From: Actinopolymorpha sp. NPDC004070
GTDB taxonomy: Bacteria > Actinomycetota > Actinomycetes > Propionibacteriales > Actinopolymorphaceae
Reading direction: 5' to 3'
DNA length: 64,000 bases
Assembly (NCBI RefSeq): GCF_040610475.1
Contig: NZ_JBEXMJ010000005.1
Location: 328,479 to 392,478, forward strand
The notes under the pieces are model-generated. The model saw only the letters and a program-made list of their open reading frames with translations. It did no database searches and was not told the origin of the DNA. The position numbers and the translations under genes are program-made. Shown here piece by piece: positions 43,520-51,038 of the stretch (the stretch's first letter is position 1; each line of letters starts with the position of its first letter).

Positions 43520-44563
43520 ATGACCACCCAGATGGCCCGGGAGATCGCTGAGCAGCCGGAGGCGGTTGCCCGGACCCTGGACGGTCTCCGTCCGCTGCGC
43601 GGCGAGCTGCACCGCCTCGCCGAGGGCACCCGTCACATCCTGTTCGTCGCCCGCGGCTCCTCCGACAACGCCTGCGTCTACGGCCGCTACCTGGTCGAGA
43701 CCCACGCCCACCGGATGGCGGGACTCGCCGCGCCGAGCGTGGCCACCCACTACCACGCCGAGGTCGACCTCACCGACGCGCTGGTCGTGTGCGTCTCGCA
43801 GTCCGGTGAGACCCGCGAGATCGTGGAGACCCAGGAGTGGGCCGCCGGTCGCGGCGCCCGGACGGTCGCGGTGACCAACGACGGGACGAGTGCGCTGGCC
43901 CGGGGTGCCGACCTGACTCTCGCCACCGACGCCGGCCGCGAGTACGCCGTACCCGCCACCAAGACCTACACCACCCAGCTCACCGCGATGGCCGTCCTGG
44001 CCACCGCCCTCGCACCCGACCCGACGTCCCTGGACGCCGACCTGGCCCGGGTTCCCGCGCAGATGTCGGAGCTGGTCGAGCGGCGGGAGGGCGTGGACGC
44101 GGCGGCCGCCCAGCTGGCGAAGTCGGCGGAGACTCTCGTGTCCGGGCGCGGGCTGCTGTTCGGTACCGCGCTGGAGGTGGCGCTGAAGCTGGAGGAGACC
44201 TGCCTGCGGCCGGTCCGCGGCCTGTCGTACGCCGACCTGCGGCACGGCCCGATCGCGGTCGTCGACGCCGACGTGGCGGCCATCGTGGTCGCGGCGAAGG
44301 ACGGCCCGGTGGTGGGCGGACTCACCGAGGTCGCCACCGACCTCGCCCGCCGGGGCGCCACCACCATCGGGATCGGCGGCGACGCGGCGTTCGGCGCCGC
44401 GTGCGCGCTGTCGGTGCCGGGACCGGACCTGCCGGAGATGGTGGCGCCGCTGGCCGCCGTCGTGCCCGGGCAGCTCATGGTGGAGAGCCTGGCCCGCCGG
44501 CTCGGCCTGGACCCCGACGCACCGCGTGGGCTTTCCAAGGTCACCCAGACCGACGCGGGCTGA
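43520..44563 (+). CDS. SIS-domain sugar-phosphate isomerase/deaminase
   Basis: A 347-residue protein with two SIS domains (~25-170 and ~195-335), equal to the isomerase half of glucosamine-6-phosphate synthase without the glutaminase half. Markers are FVARGSSDNACVYGRYLVE, VVCVSQSGETREIVE, PATKTYTTQLTAMAVL and the C-terminal GPIAVVDADVAAIVV region. It probably interconverts an amino-sugar phosphate and a ketose phosphate. It is divergent from the GntR/UTRA regulator, with a 137-base shared promoter region that shows no clear dre-type palindrome. A hairpin follows the gene. Confidence 0.87.
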   Translation: MTTQMAREIAEQPEAVARTLDGLRPLRGELHRLAEGTRHILFVARGSSDNACVYGRYLVETHAHRMAGLAAPSVATHYHAEVDLTDALVVCVSQSGETREIVETQEWAAGRGARTVAVTNDGTSALARGADLTLATDAGREYAVPATKTYTTQLTAMAVLATALAPDPTSLDADLARVPAQMSELVERREGVDAAAAQLAKSAETLVSGRGLLFGTALEVALKLEETCLRPVRGLSYADLRHGPIAVVDADVAAIVVAAKDGPVVGGLTEVATDLARRGATTIGIGGDAAFGAACALSVPGPDLPEMVAPLAAVVPGQLMVESLARRLGLDPDAPRGLSKVTQTDAG

Positions 44564-44639
44564 GCCGCCGTCGCGCTCGTACTCCTCGTCCCTCTCGTAC
44601 GTCTGTCGTACGTCCAGCATCCGCGTGGGAATCCGCCTC

Positions 44640-44668
44640 GGCCCGCGATCGAAATTCGGTCGCGGGCC
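44640..44668 (+). terminator. Hairpin between the SIS gene and the erm leader
   Basis: A 9-bp stem (44640-44648 with 44660-44668) with an 11-base AT-rich loop lies ~75 bases after the SIS stop and just upstream of the leader promoter. It would insulate the erm unit from read-through. Confidence 0.65.
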
Positions 44669-44683
44669 GTCGCGTACCCGCAC

Positions 44684-44689
44684 TAGGGT
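44684..44689 (+). promoter_or_regulatory. -10 box (TAGGGT) of the erm leader transcript
   Basis: TAGGGT ends 7 bases before the leader ATG at 44697, so the transcript is probably leaderless. The AT-rich GAAATTC at 44651-44657 lies just upstream of where a -35 would fall, a layout seen at WhiB7-dependent promoters; that link is speculative. Confidence 0.5.
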
Positions 44690-44696
44690 CGCGGCC

Positions 44697-44771
44697 ATGT
44701 GCATGTGTGCGTGCGCGTTCTTCATCCGCCTGCGGTTGGACCGCCCCACCGATCTCTCGGTGACGGTCTGA
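44697..44771 (+). CDS. erm leader peptide with Cys-rich start and RLR motif
   Basis: A 24-codon ORF beginning MCMCACAFFIRLRLDR and ending before a TGA at 44769-44771, 204 bases upstream of the erm start. Arg11-Leu12-Arg13 (44727-44735) is the Arg-X-Arg type motif at which macrolide-bound ribosomes stall on RLR-class erm leaders. Codons 20-22 (44754-44762) read CTCTCGGTG, an exact copy of part of the downstream terminator arm. The ATG lies 7 bases after a TAGGGT box, so translation should be leaderless. The three Cys in the first six residues are unusual. The role as an attenuation sensor is inferred from layout and known erm systems. Confidence 0.72.
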   Translation: MCMCACAFFIRLRLDRPTDLSVTV

Positions 44772-44937
44772 CCCAGGCGTCTTCGCGCCGGCCGGGACTT
44801 TCCTCGCCGGTCTGGTGCCTTCCGGCTGACCCCTCGCGGCACACCTCCGCCCGGTTGCCTCTCTTCGGCTGCTGTCCGGTCGTCGTTCCTCCCCGCGTGC
44901 CGGCGTGACCTCCCGAGTGCTCTCGGTGGGGCCTTTT
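44754..44937 (+). promoter_or_regulatory. Predicted transcription attenuator of erm
   Basis: A terminator-like hairpin (44909-44917 with 44922-44930, 4-base loop, one mismatch, one G-T pair) is followed by CCTTTTC (44932-44938). Its right arm contains CTCTCGGTG (44920-44928), identical to the end of the leader ORF (44754-44762). The left arm could therefore pair with the leader instead, forming an antiterminator when a ribosome stalls at the RLR codons. When translation runs to the leader stop, the ribosome would cover 44754-44762 and the terminator would form. Confidence 0.6.
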
Positions 44938-44975
44938 CACGGCTCCCATCCGCAGCGCACCCCTCGAGGATCGTC

Positions 44976-45830
44976 ATGCCTGCCCGTACGCCCCGCTCGT
45001 CCGCTCCTGCCCGCTCGTCCACGCCTGCTCGCTCGTCCGCTCGTCGGTCCGCCAACCACCACGGGATCCACCTGCTGCGGTCCGCCGCCGCGGTGCGCGG
45101 GCTGGTCGAGTCCGCCGGCCTCGGGCCGGACTCCCTGGTGCTGGACCTCGGCGCCGGGCCGGGAACGCTCACCGCTCCCCTCGCCCGCACCGGCGCCCGC
45201 GTCCTCGCCATCGAACGCGACCCCGGATTCCTCACCCGGCTGGAGCGCCGGTTCGGCGACCACCCGAACGTCCGGGTGGTCGCCGGTGACCTGGTGAAGG
45301 TGCCGCTGCCACGCCGGCCGTTCCAGGTGGTCGCGTCCATCCCGTACGACCTGTCCACCCTGCTGCTGCGCCGGCTGCTGCCGGACGCGAACGGCGACGC
45401 GAGCAGCCTGGCCGCCGCCGACCTGGTGGTCGAGTGGGGCTTCGCCCAGCGCGTCAGCCGCGCGCTCCCCCGCGACCTGGAGACCGCCCGGTGGGGCGCG
45501 ACGTACGAGCTGGGGGTGATCCGCCGGGTCCGGGCGGCGGCGTTCGCACCCGCGCCGTCGGTGGACTCCGCGCATCTGCGGGTCCGGCCCCGTCCCGGAC
45601 TGGCCGGCAGGCGCGTCCGGCTGGTGCTGTACGCGATGCTGGCCGAGGCGTACCGGTGGCCGGACCAGCCGGCGCGCACCGTGGTCGCCGGCGTGGCCGG
45701 CCGGTCGGCGGCCCGCCGGATCCTCGGCGACGCGGGCCTGGAGCGGGGAGTTCGCGCGGGCGCGGTCCCGGTCGACGGGTGGGCCGGGCTCGCGCGGTCG
45801 GCGCTCGACCTGTCCCGGCAGGGGCGATGA
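44976..45830 (+). CDS. erm: Erm-type 23S rRNA adenine-N6 methyltransferase
   Basis: A 284-residue S-adenosylmethionine-dependent enzyme of the Erm/KsgA family, which methylates 23S rRNA (A2058 in the family) and gives macrolide-lincosamide-streptogramin resistance. A Ser/Arg/Pro-rich N-terminal tail (~1-26) is followed by NHHGIHLLRS, motif I LDLGAGPGT (56-64), the acidic IERD (~79-82), AGD (103-105) and SIPYDLST (121-128). The last is the catalytic (N)IPY motif with Ser for the usual Asn. FAPAPSVDSAHLRVRPR closes the core. GAGGA lies seven to eight bases upstream. An attenuator precedes it. Confidence 0.82.
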   Translation: MPARTPRSSAPARSSTPARSSARRSANHHGIHLLRSAAAVRGLVESAGLGPDSLVLDLGAGPGTLTAPLARTGARVLAIERDPGFLTRLERRFGDHPNVRVVAGDLVKVPLPRRPFQVVASIPYDLSTLLLRRLLPDANGDASSLAAADLVVEWGFAQRVSRALPRDLETARWGATYELGVIRRVRAAAFAPAPSVDSAHLRVRPRPGLAGRRVRLVLYAMLAEAYRWPDQPARTVVAGVAGRSAARRILGDAGLERGVRAGAVPVDGWAGLARSALDLSRQGR

Positions 45831-45865
45831 ACGCCAGTGGAACGGCACCAGTGAGCCGCCGGCGC

Positions 45866-46660
45866 CTACCTGCGTCCGCGCACCTCCGCCGCCGGACGGC
45901 CCAGCACCGGGCGGGTGTCGACCGTGCCGTCGACGATCCCGTCGGCGAGGTCTGCCAGCCGGATGCGGTTGCGCCGGGCGTACCCGCGCAGCTGGGTGAA
46001 CGCCTCGTCCACCCCGAACCCGCCGCGTTCGGCGAGGATGCCCTTGGCCTGCTCGATCACCACCCGGCTGTCCAGCGCCGACCGCAACTGGTGGGCCAGC
46101 ACGCCGGACTGCCGCAGCGCCCGCCGGCGTACGACCGTGGCGGCGGCGACGTCGGCCAGTCCCTGGGCGAGGGTCAGCGCGTCGTCGCCGGGCCAGATCT
46201 CGGCCGCAGCCTCGCATGCGGTGCCGGTCGCGGGCGCCGCACGGTGGAGGGTGATCGCGCCGATCACCGCGCCCCCCACCCGCAGCGGCAGGGCGTACGC
46301 ACCGGTGTAACCGGCACCGAGCGCCAGCGCCGCGAACCGCGGCCATCGGTCCAGCGCCGTGCCCAGGTCGGGCGTTCCGACCGCGGCGAAGGTGCGGAAG
46401 CAGTCCACGCCCGGGCCGTCCGGCCCGGCCAGCGCGGCGGCCTCGACCTGCGCCACCACGTCGTCGGAGGAGGCGGCGACACCGAGCGCCCCGTCGTCGC
46501 CGGCGAGCAGGACCCCGGCGGCACCGATGTCCAGCAGCGAGATGGCGCCGCGGACGAGGGAGCCGAGATGATCGCCGGCGTCCCGGTCGTCCTGGTCGTC
46601 CGGCGAACCCGCGAGCGCCACGAACGCCGCTATGAGTTCCCGCTCGGTCACTGTCCGCAT
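45866..46660 (-). CDS. GAF and ANTAR domain regulator
   Basis: A 264-residue signalling protein. A GAF sensor domain (~residues 35-165) is followed by an ANTAR RNA-binding domain (~195-245: LDSRVVIEQAKGILAERGGFGVDEAFTQLRGYARRNRIRLADLADGIV). ANTAR proteins bind paired hexaloop hairpins in nascent RNA and stop termination. The GAF ligand is unknown. ATG 46660 lies 7 bases after a minus-strand TACCCT box, suggesting leaderless expression. It converges on erm with a 35-base gap; no functional link is evident. Confidence 0.87.
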   Translation of the reverse strand: MRTVTERELIAAFVALAGSPDDQDDRDAGDHLGSLVRGAISLLDIGAAGVLLAGDDGALGVAASSDDVVAQVEAAALAGPDGPGVDCFRTFAAVGTPDLGTALDRWPRFAALALGAGYTGAYALPLRVGGAVIGAITLHRAAPATGTACEAAAEIWPGDDALTLAQGLADVAAATVVRRRALRQSGVLAHQLRSALDSRVVIEQAKGILAERGGFGVDEAFTQLRGYARRNRIRLADLADGIVDGTVDTRPVLGRPAAEVRGRR

Positions 46661-46667
46661 CGCGCAC

Positions 46668-46673
46668 AGGGTA
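46668..46673 (-). promoter_or_regulatory. -10 box (TACCCT) of the GAF-ANTAR gene
   Basis: Minus-strand TACCCT lies 7 bases before the start codon at 46660 and supports this start over upstream in-frame ones. Confidence 0.4.
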
Positions 46674-47300
46674 GACCCGCGCGTCGCGGCTGTCGTCACC
46701 GGACCGGCCGTGCGACCGGGGAGGACTGCGGGATGGGAGACGGTGACGTTCCGAAACGAGAAGGTCACCTTTTGTCCGACAATCCGGTAACCCCGGGTTC
46801 CTGCACCGCTACCGGACCGCTATGGTCATCTCGCGATGTCCGCAGGTGGCCATCGCGGCAGCCGCCCAGGCCCCTGGCAGCGGCCTGCGCCGACCACGCG
46901 CCACCGCGCATCGCCGGCGAGCAGCGTCCCCAGCCGTCGCGGGCCCGTTTCGAAACGCCGGTTCGAAACACCGCCCCGCGTCGGCCTGACTGACATTCCA
47001 CCGAGCACCATGCCGTACGCCCGATGCGCCGGGCGGTCGCTGGAGGGGGCGACCGCAGGCCCACCGAGGTGTCCGAACGGGTGCTCCGGCCGGGGGCGAG
47101 GGGACCCACCGGCCCGGCGCCGGAGCGGATTTCGGAGGCGGATCCGCTCCGGTGCCGACGATCTCCCCCGGGCCTGCCCGGGGGTCACCCACCGCCCGCG
47201 CCCCGACTACGGCATTCGGCGTACGCCGGACCGTCGGTGAGCTCGCGCGGTCGGCCGTTCGGCAGAGGTGCCGGCCCGTCCGCGTGACGAGGCTGGACGC
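46674..47300. other. Intergenic region with GTTTCGAAAC palindromes and hairpins
   Basis: This 627-base gap has no convincing gene. CGTTTCGAAACG (46947-46958) is a perfect 12-bp palindrome, and GTTCGAAAC (46962-46970) follows. An 11-bp hairpin lies at 47120-47152 and an 8-bp hairpin at 47165-47184; both are upstream of the rightward membrane-protein gene. GGTGAC/GTCACC (46742-46769) followed by four T is a weaker hairpin. Confidence 0.45.
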
Positions 47301-48473
47301 ATGAGCAGACGAACGCCCGCACAGCCATCCGCGCCGGCTCCGGCAGGCGCTTCCACCTCGGGCACGCCGGCACCAGCACAGACCACGACGGCAACGCCGG
47401 ACCGCGCGTCCACGCCCTGGCCGGTCCGGCTGGGGTACGCCGCCACCGCGTGGTCCGCCCTCTACGCCGTCCTCGGTCTCTTCTGGACCGCGGGCGGCCC
47501 CGGATTCCCGTTCGGGCCCGGCCACGACCCGACGCGGTTCGAGTCGGTCCTCGGCTCGGTGCCGGCCGACGTCGCCGCACCCGCCCTCGCCGCGTTCGGC
47601 ATCCTCGGCGCGGCGCTCGGCCTGGCGGCCACCCGCGCGCTGGCCGCCGGGCGCACCCTCGGCCGGGCGGCGCCGGTGTTCGCCGGGTACGCCGCGGTCA
47701 GCGCGCTGGCCCTGCTGGTCGTCGTGCCCGACCGGCGGGTGCTGATGCTGGTGGCGTACGCACCGATCCTTGCCGGGATCGGCCTCTACGTTCTGGTCAC
47801 CGGCTCCTCGATGCCGCACATCGTCGACCCGGGCCTGTGGACGGTCACCCACCAGGCGGTGTTCGTGCTCGGCGGCCTGGCGTGGGCCGGGCTCGCGGTG
47901 GCGACCGCCCGCCGCTACCGCGCCGCCTGCCTGGCCTGCGGCCGTACGCCCGGACGGGTCTCGCGCTGGACGACGCCCGCCGCGGCGGCGAGGTGGGGGC
48001 GCTGGGCGGTCGGCCTGGCCGTGGTGGTTCCCCTCGTCTACGCCGCGACCCGATGGGCCTGGGCGCTCGGAGTGCCGCTCGGCATCGACGAGGAGTTCTA
48101 CCGGCAGGGCAAGCAGGACGGCATGTGGATGGCGGGCGCGGCGCTGGCGTCGCTCGGCATCCTCGGCGCGATCCTCACCCTGGGACTCGTCCAGCGGTGG
48201 GGCGAGGTCTACCCGCGCTGGGTGTGGTTCCGGGCCGGCCGTACCGTGCCGCCGAAGGTCGCCGTCGTACCCGCGGCGCTGGTGTCGGTCATCGTCACCT
48301 CGGCCGGGCTGGAGTACTGGCGGCTGATCCAGCGACCCGAGTTCGCCGAGCAGTGGTGGGCCACCATGGGACCGGAACTGTTGTGGCCGCTGTGGGGCGC
48401 CGGACTCGCCGCCGCCACGCTGGCGTACCACCTGCGCCGGCGCGGCAGTTGCCGGACGTGCGGACAGGCCTGA
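47301..48473 (+). CDS. Polytopic membrane protein of unknown function
   Basis: A 390-residue hypothetical protein. A low-complexity Ala/Pro/Thr N-terminus (~1-38) is followed by about eight hydrophobic segments. Two CxxC pairs are on hydrophilic parts: AACLACGRTP in the middle and SCRTCGQA at the very end. They could bind a metal together or take part in redox reactions (speculative). Conserved-looking loops include GFPFGPGHDPTRFES and WATMGPELLWPLW. GAGG lies ten bases before the ATG. I do not recognise the family beyond actinobacterial hypothetical proteins. Confidence 0.7.
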   Translation: MSRRTPAQPSAPAPAGASTSGTPAPAQTTTATPDRASTPWPVRLGYAATAWSALYAVLGLFWTAGGPGFPFGPGHDPTRFESVLGSVPADVAAPALAAFGILGAALGLAATRALAAGRTLGRAAPVFAGYAAVSALALLVVVPDRRVLMLVAYAPILAGIGLYVLVTGSSMPHIVDPGLWTVTHQAVFVLGGLAWAGLAVATARRYRAACLACGRTPGRVSRWTTPAAAARWGRWAVGLAVVVPLVYAATRWAWALGVPLGIDEEFYRQGKQDGMWMAGAALASLGILGAILTLGLVQRWGEVYPRWVWFRAGRTVPPKVAVVPAALVSVIVTSAGLEYWRLIQRPEFAEQWWATMGPELLWPLWGAGLAAATLAYHLRRRGSCRTCGQA

Positions 48474-48553
48474 CCGGGACACCTCGGCGCGCGCCGGGCC
48501 GGTCCACTCCGGCTACGGTAGGCGCGCGGGGTTCCCGATCCGGAGGTGGCGAG

Positions 48554-49333
48554 GTGTCCGAACGCAGGCCGGTCGAGAGCTGGCTCGCCGACATGGACGG
48601 CGTGCTCGTCTACGAGGGCCAGCCCGTCCCGGGCGCTCCGGAGTTCGTCGCCCGGCTGCGCGAGTCGGGCAAACGGTTCCTGGTTCTCACGAACAACTCG
48701 ATCTACACCGCGCGCGACCTGAGCGCCCGGCTGCGGTCCGTCGGACTGGACGTCAGCGAGGACCTGATCTGGACTTCCGCGCTGGCGACCGCGGCGTTCC
48801 TCGCCGACCAGGCACCCGGCGGTAGCGCCTTCGTGATCGGCGAGGCGGGACTGATCACCGCCCTGCACGGCATGGGGTACGTCCTCACCGATCGCAACCC
48901 CGACTACGTCATACTCGGCGAGACGCGCACCTACAGCTTCTCCACCATCACCACCGCCATCCGGCTGGTCGAGCGCGGCGCGCGGTTCCTGGCCACCAAC
49001 CCCGACACGGTCGGCCCCTCGCCGGAGGGGCCGCTCCCGGCGACCGGGGCGGTGGCCGCGCTCATCACCAAGGCGACCGGCGTCGAGCCCTACTTCGTCG
49101 GCAAGCCGAACCCGCTGATGATGCGCAGCGCGCTCAACCGCATCGAGGCGCACTCGGAGAGCACCGCGATGGTGGGCGACCGGATGGACACCGACGTCAT
49201 CTCCGGCATCGAGGCCGGCCTGCGCACCGTGCTGGTGCTGTCCGGGGTCACCCGGCGCCAGGACATCGAGCGCTATCCCTACCGCCCCTCGCTGGTGGTC
49301 GACTCCGTCGCCGACCTGGTGGACGAGGTCTGA
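48554..49333 (+). CDS. HAD-IIA family phosphatase (NagD-like)
   Basis: A 259-residue HAD phosphatase. The nucleophile motif is LADMDGVLVY (Asp13, Asp15), motif II is FLVLTNNS, the class IIA cap lies between, and motifs III/IV are GKPNPLMMRSAL and MVGDRMDTDVISGIEAG. Relatives act on nucleotide or sugar phosphates (UMP, 4-nitrophenylphosphate). GGAGG lies seven bases before GTG 48554. The 3' end overlaps the convergent SpoU gene by 55 bases. Confidence 0.88.
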   Translation: MSERRPVESWLADMDGVLVYEGQPVPGAPEFVARLRESGKRFLVLTNNSIYTARDLSARLRSVGLDVSEDLIWTSALATAAFLADQAPGGSAFVIGEAGLITALHGMGYVLTDRNPDYVILGETRTYSFSTITTAIRLVERGARFLATNPDTVGPSPEGPLPATGAVAALITKATGVEPYFVGKPNPLMMRSALNRIEAHSESTAMVGDRMDTDVISGIEAGLRTVLVLSGVTRRQDIERYPYRPSLVVDSVADLVDEV

Positions 49334-50085
49334 GCCGAGGTCCGAGCCGAGGTCCGAGGCGACGGTGGCTGGTCCGGAGTCTGCCCGGCCGGTTCCGCGC
49401 CGGGCCGCTGGTCGTAACGGTGCCGGCGTACCCACGCGTGCATCGCCACCGCCGCGGCCGCGCCTGCGTTGACCGAACGGGTCGAGCCGTACTGCGCGAT
49501 GGAGAGTACGTCCGTGCACGCCTGGCGGGCGGCCTCGGACAGGCCCGGGCCCTCCTGCCCGAACAGCAGCACGCATGCCCGGGGCAGTTCGTACGTCTCC
49601 AGCGCGACGGCACCGGGCAGGTTGTCCACGCCGAGCAGCGGCAGGTCGTGCTCGGCGGCCCACGCGGCCAGCGCGCCGACATCGGGATGGTGGCGTACGT
49701 GCTGGTACCGGTCGGTCACCATGGCGCCGCGGCGGTTCCAGCGCCGCCGGCCGACCACGTGCACCTCCCGGGCGAGGAAGGCGTTCGCCGTGCGTACGAC
49801 CGAGCCGATGTTCAGGTCGTGCTGCCAGTTCTCCACCGCGACGTGGAAGTCGTGCCGGTGCGTGTCCAGGTCGGCCACCACCGCCTCCCGGCGCCAGTAG
49901 CGGTAGCGGTCGACGACGTTTCGCCGGTCGCCCTGCTCGAGCAGTTCGGGGTCGTAACGCGGGTCGTCAGGCCACGGCCCCACCCACGGACCCACGCCGA
50001 CCTGCGGGTCGGACAGGTCGGGCTCGTGGCGGTGGCCGGGCTCGTCGCGGTGGCCGGGCTGCGCTGGATCGTCACGGAGTCGCAC
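49279..50085 (-). CDS. SpoU/TrmH-family RNA 2'-O-methyltransferase
   Basis: A ~268-residue SPOUT-fold enzyme. The three family motifs are NIGSVVRTANAF, LLFGQEGPGLSEAA and YGSTRSVNAGAAAAVAMHAW. It has an N-terminal extension with PWPDDPRYDPELLEQGDRRNVVDRYRYW, typical of the actinobacterial group near fba and pyrE. The C-terminal ~30 residues are Ser/Thr/Arg-rich and come from the 55-base overlap with the HAD gene. The start is uncertain: GTG 50085 is used; GTG 50163 is possible. Substrate (tRNA or 23S rRNA) is unknown. Confidence 0.85.
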   Translation of the reverse strand: MRLRDDPAQPGHRDEPGHRHEPDLSDPQVGVGPWVGPWPDDPRYDPELLEQGDRRNVVDRYRYWRREAVVADLDTHRHDFHVAVENWQHDLNIGSVVRTANAFLAREVHVVGRRRWNRRGAMVTDRYQHVRHHPDVGALAAWAAEHDLPLLGVDNLPGAVALETYELPRACVLLFGQEGPGLSEAARQACTDVLSIAQYGSTRSVNAGAAAAVAMHAWVRRHRYDQRPGAEPAGQTPDQPPSPRTSARTSAQTSSTRSATESTTSEGR

Positions 50086-50266
50086 CGCACCATCTTCGAC
50101 GGATGCCCTGCATACAGGTCCGCGGGCCCCGCCCCGGGCAAGGTTCCGGGCCGCGTCCACCACACCGGCCTCGCGTACCCGGACGGGACGGGCATTCCGG
50201 ACAGGACCGCCCGAACATTCCGCAGCAGGAGGCCGGACGGCCCGGAGAGTTCCGGGGTTGGCCAGC

Positions 50267-50272
50267 TAGGCT
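50267..50272 (+). promoter_or_regulatory. -10 box (TAGGCT) of the leaderless dedA-like gene
   Basis: TAGGCT lies 6 bases before GTG 50279, which supports a leaderless message beginning at the start codon. Confidence 0.45.
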
Positions 50273-50278
50273 CTCTGA

Positions 50279-50986
50279 GTGCCACCCACGACGACACTCG
50301 CGCTCCTTCCCTCCTGGCTCGACGCCCAGAAGATCCTGGACACGCTCGGCCCCTACGCGCTGGTCGGGGTGTTGCTCATCATCTTCGCCGAGTGCGGGCT
50401 GCTGATCGGCTTCTTCCTGCCAGGCGACTCGCTGCTGTTCACCGCCGGGCTGCTGGTGGCGACGGGCTCGATCGGCACGCCGCTGTGGCTGGTGTGCGTC
50501 CTGGTCGCGGTCGCCGCGGCCGTGGGCAACTTCGTCGGCTACGCCATCGGCTTCCGTGCGGGGCCACGGGTGTTCGGGCGGGAGGACTCCCGGCTGTTCA
50601 AACGGGAGTACGTCGACAAGACGCAGGACTTCTTCGACAAGTACGGCGCCCGCGCCATCGTGCTGGCCCGCTTCGTCCCCATCGTGCGGACGTTCATCAC
50701 CGTGACCGCGGGTGTGGCGAGGATGAACTTCCGCCGCTACGCCACCTACACCTCGATCGGCGCGGTCATCTGGGGCGCCGGGGTCACCGTCCTCGGCTTC
50801 TTCCTGGGCCGGATCGAGGTGATCCGCACCAACATCGAGCTGATGCTGGTCGTGGTCGTTCTGGTGTCCGTGGTCCCGATCGGTCTGGAGTACCTCCGGA
50901 TGCGGGCGACCCACCGAAACGGTCACCAGGCCGTCCCTGCGCCGGAGGCGGAGACCGAAACGCCCCAGGCCGACCGGTACAGCTGA
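50279..50986 (+). CDS. DedA-family membrane protein
   Basis: A 235-residue membrane protein of the DedA (SNARE-associated, PF09335) family, now linked to lipid-carrier flipping such as undecaprenyl phosphate recycling. Hallmarks are FAECGLLIGFFLPGDSLLF with the conserved Glu, the re-entrant GNFVGYAIGFRAGPRVF and FVPIVRTFITVTAGVARMNFRRY with essential Arg residues. The C-terminal ~40 residues are hydrophilic. GTG 50279 follows TAGGCT by six bases. It converges on the lemA-like gene. Confidence 0.92.
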   Translation: MPPTTTLALLPSWLDAQKILDTLGPYALVGVLLIIFAECGLLIGFFLPGDSLLFTAGLLVATGSIGTPLWLVCVLVAVAAAVGNFVGYAIGFRAGPRVFGREDSRLFKREYVDKTQDFFDKYGARAIVLARFVPIVRTFITVTAGVARMNFRRYATYTSIGAVIWGAGVTVLGFFLGRIEVIRTNIELMLVVVVLVSVVPIGLEYLRMRATHRNGHQAVPAPEAETETPQADRYS

Positions 50987-51038
50987 ACGACACGACTGCC
51001 CGGCACAACCCACCGGAACGACTGACCGGCGGCTTCCG

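Noticed and set aside
46742-46773. GGTGAC/GTCACC hairpin followed by four T as a terminator
   Set aside because: The stem is only 6 bp with a 16-base loop and no plus-strand gene ends just upstream; it was kept only as a remark.
46961-46975. GGTTCGAAACACC as a tRNA T-loop
   Set aside because: The flanking bases do not form a five-pair T-stem and there is no cloverleaf.
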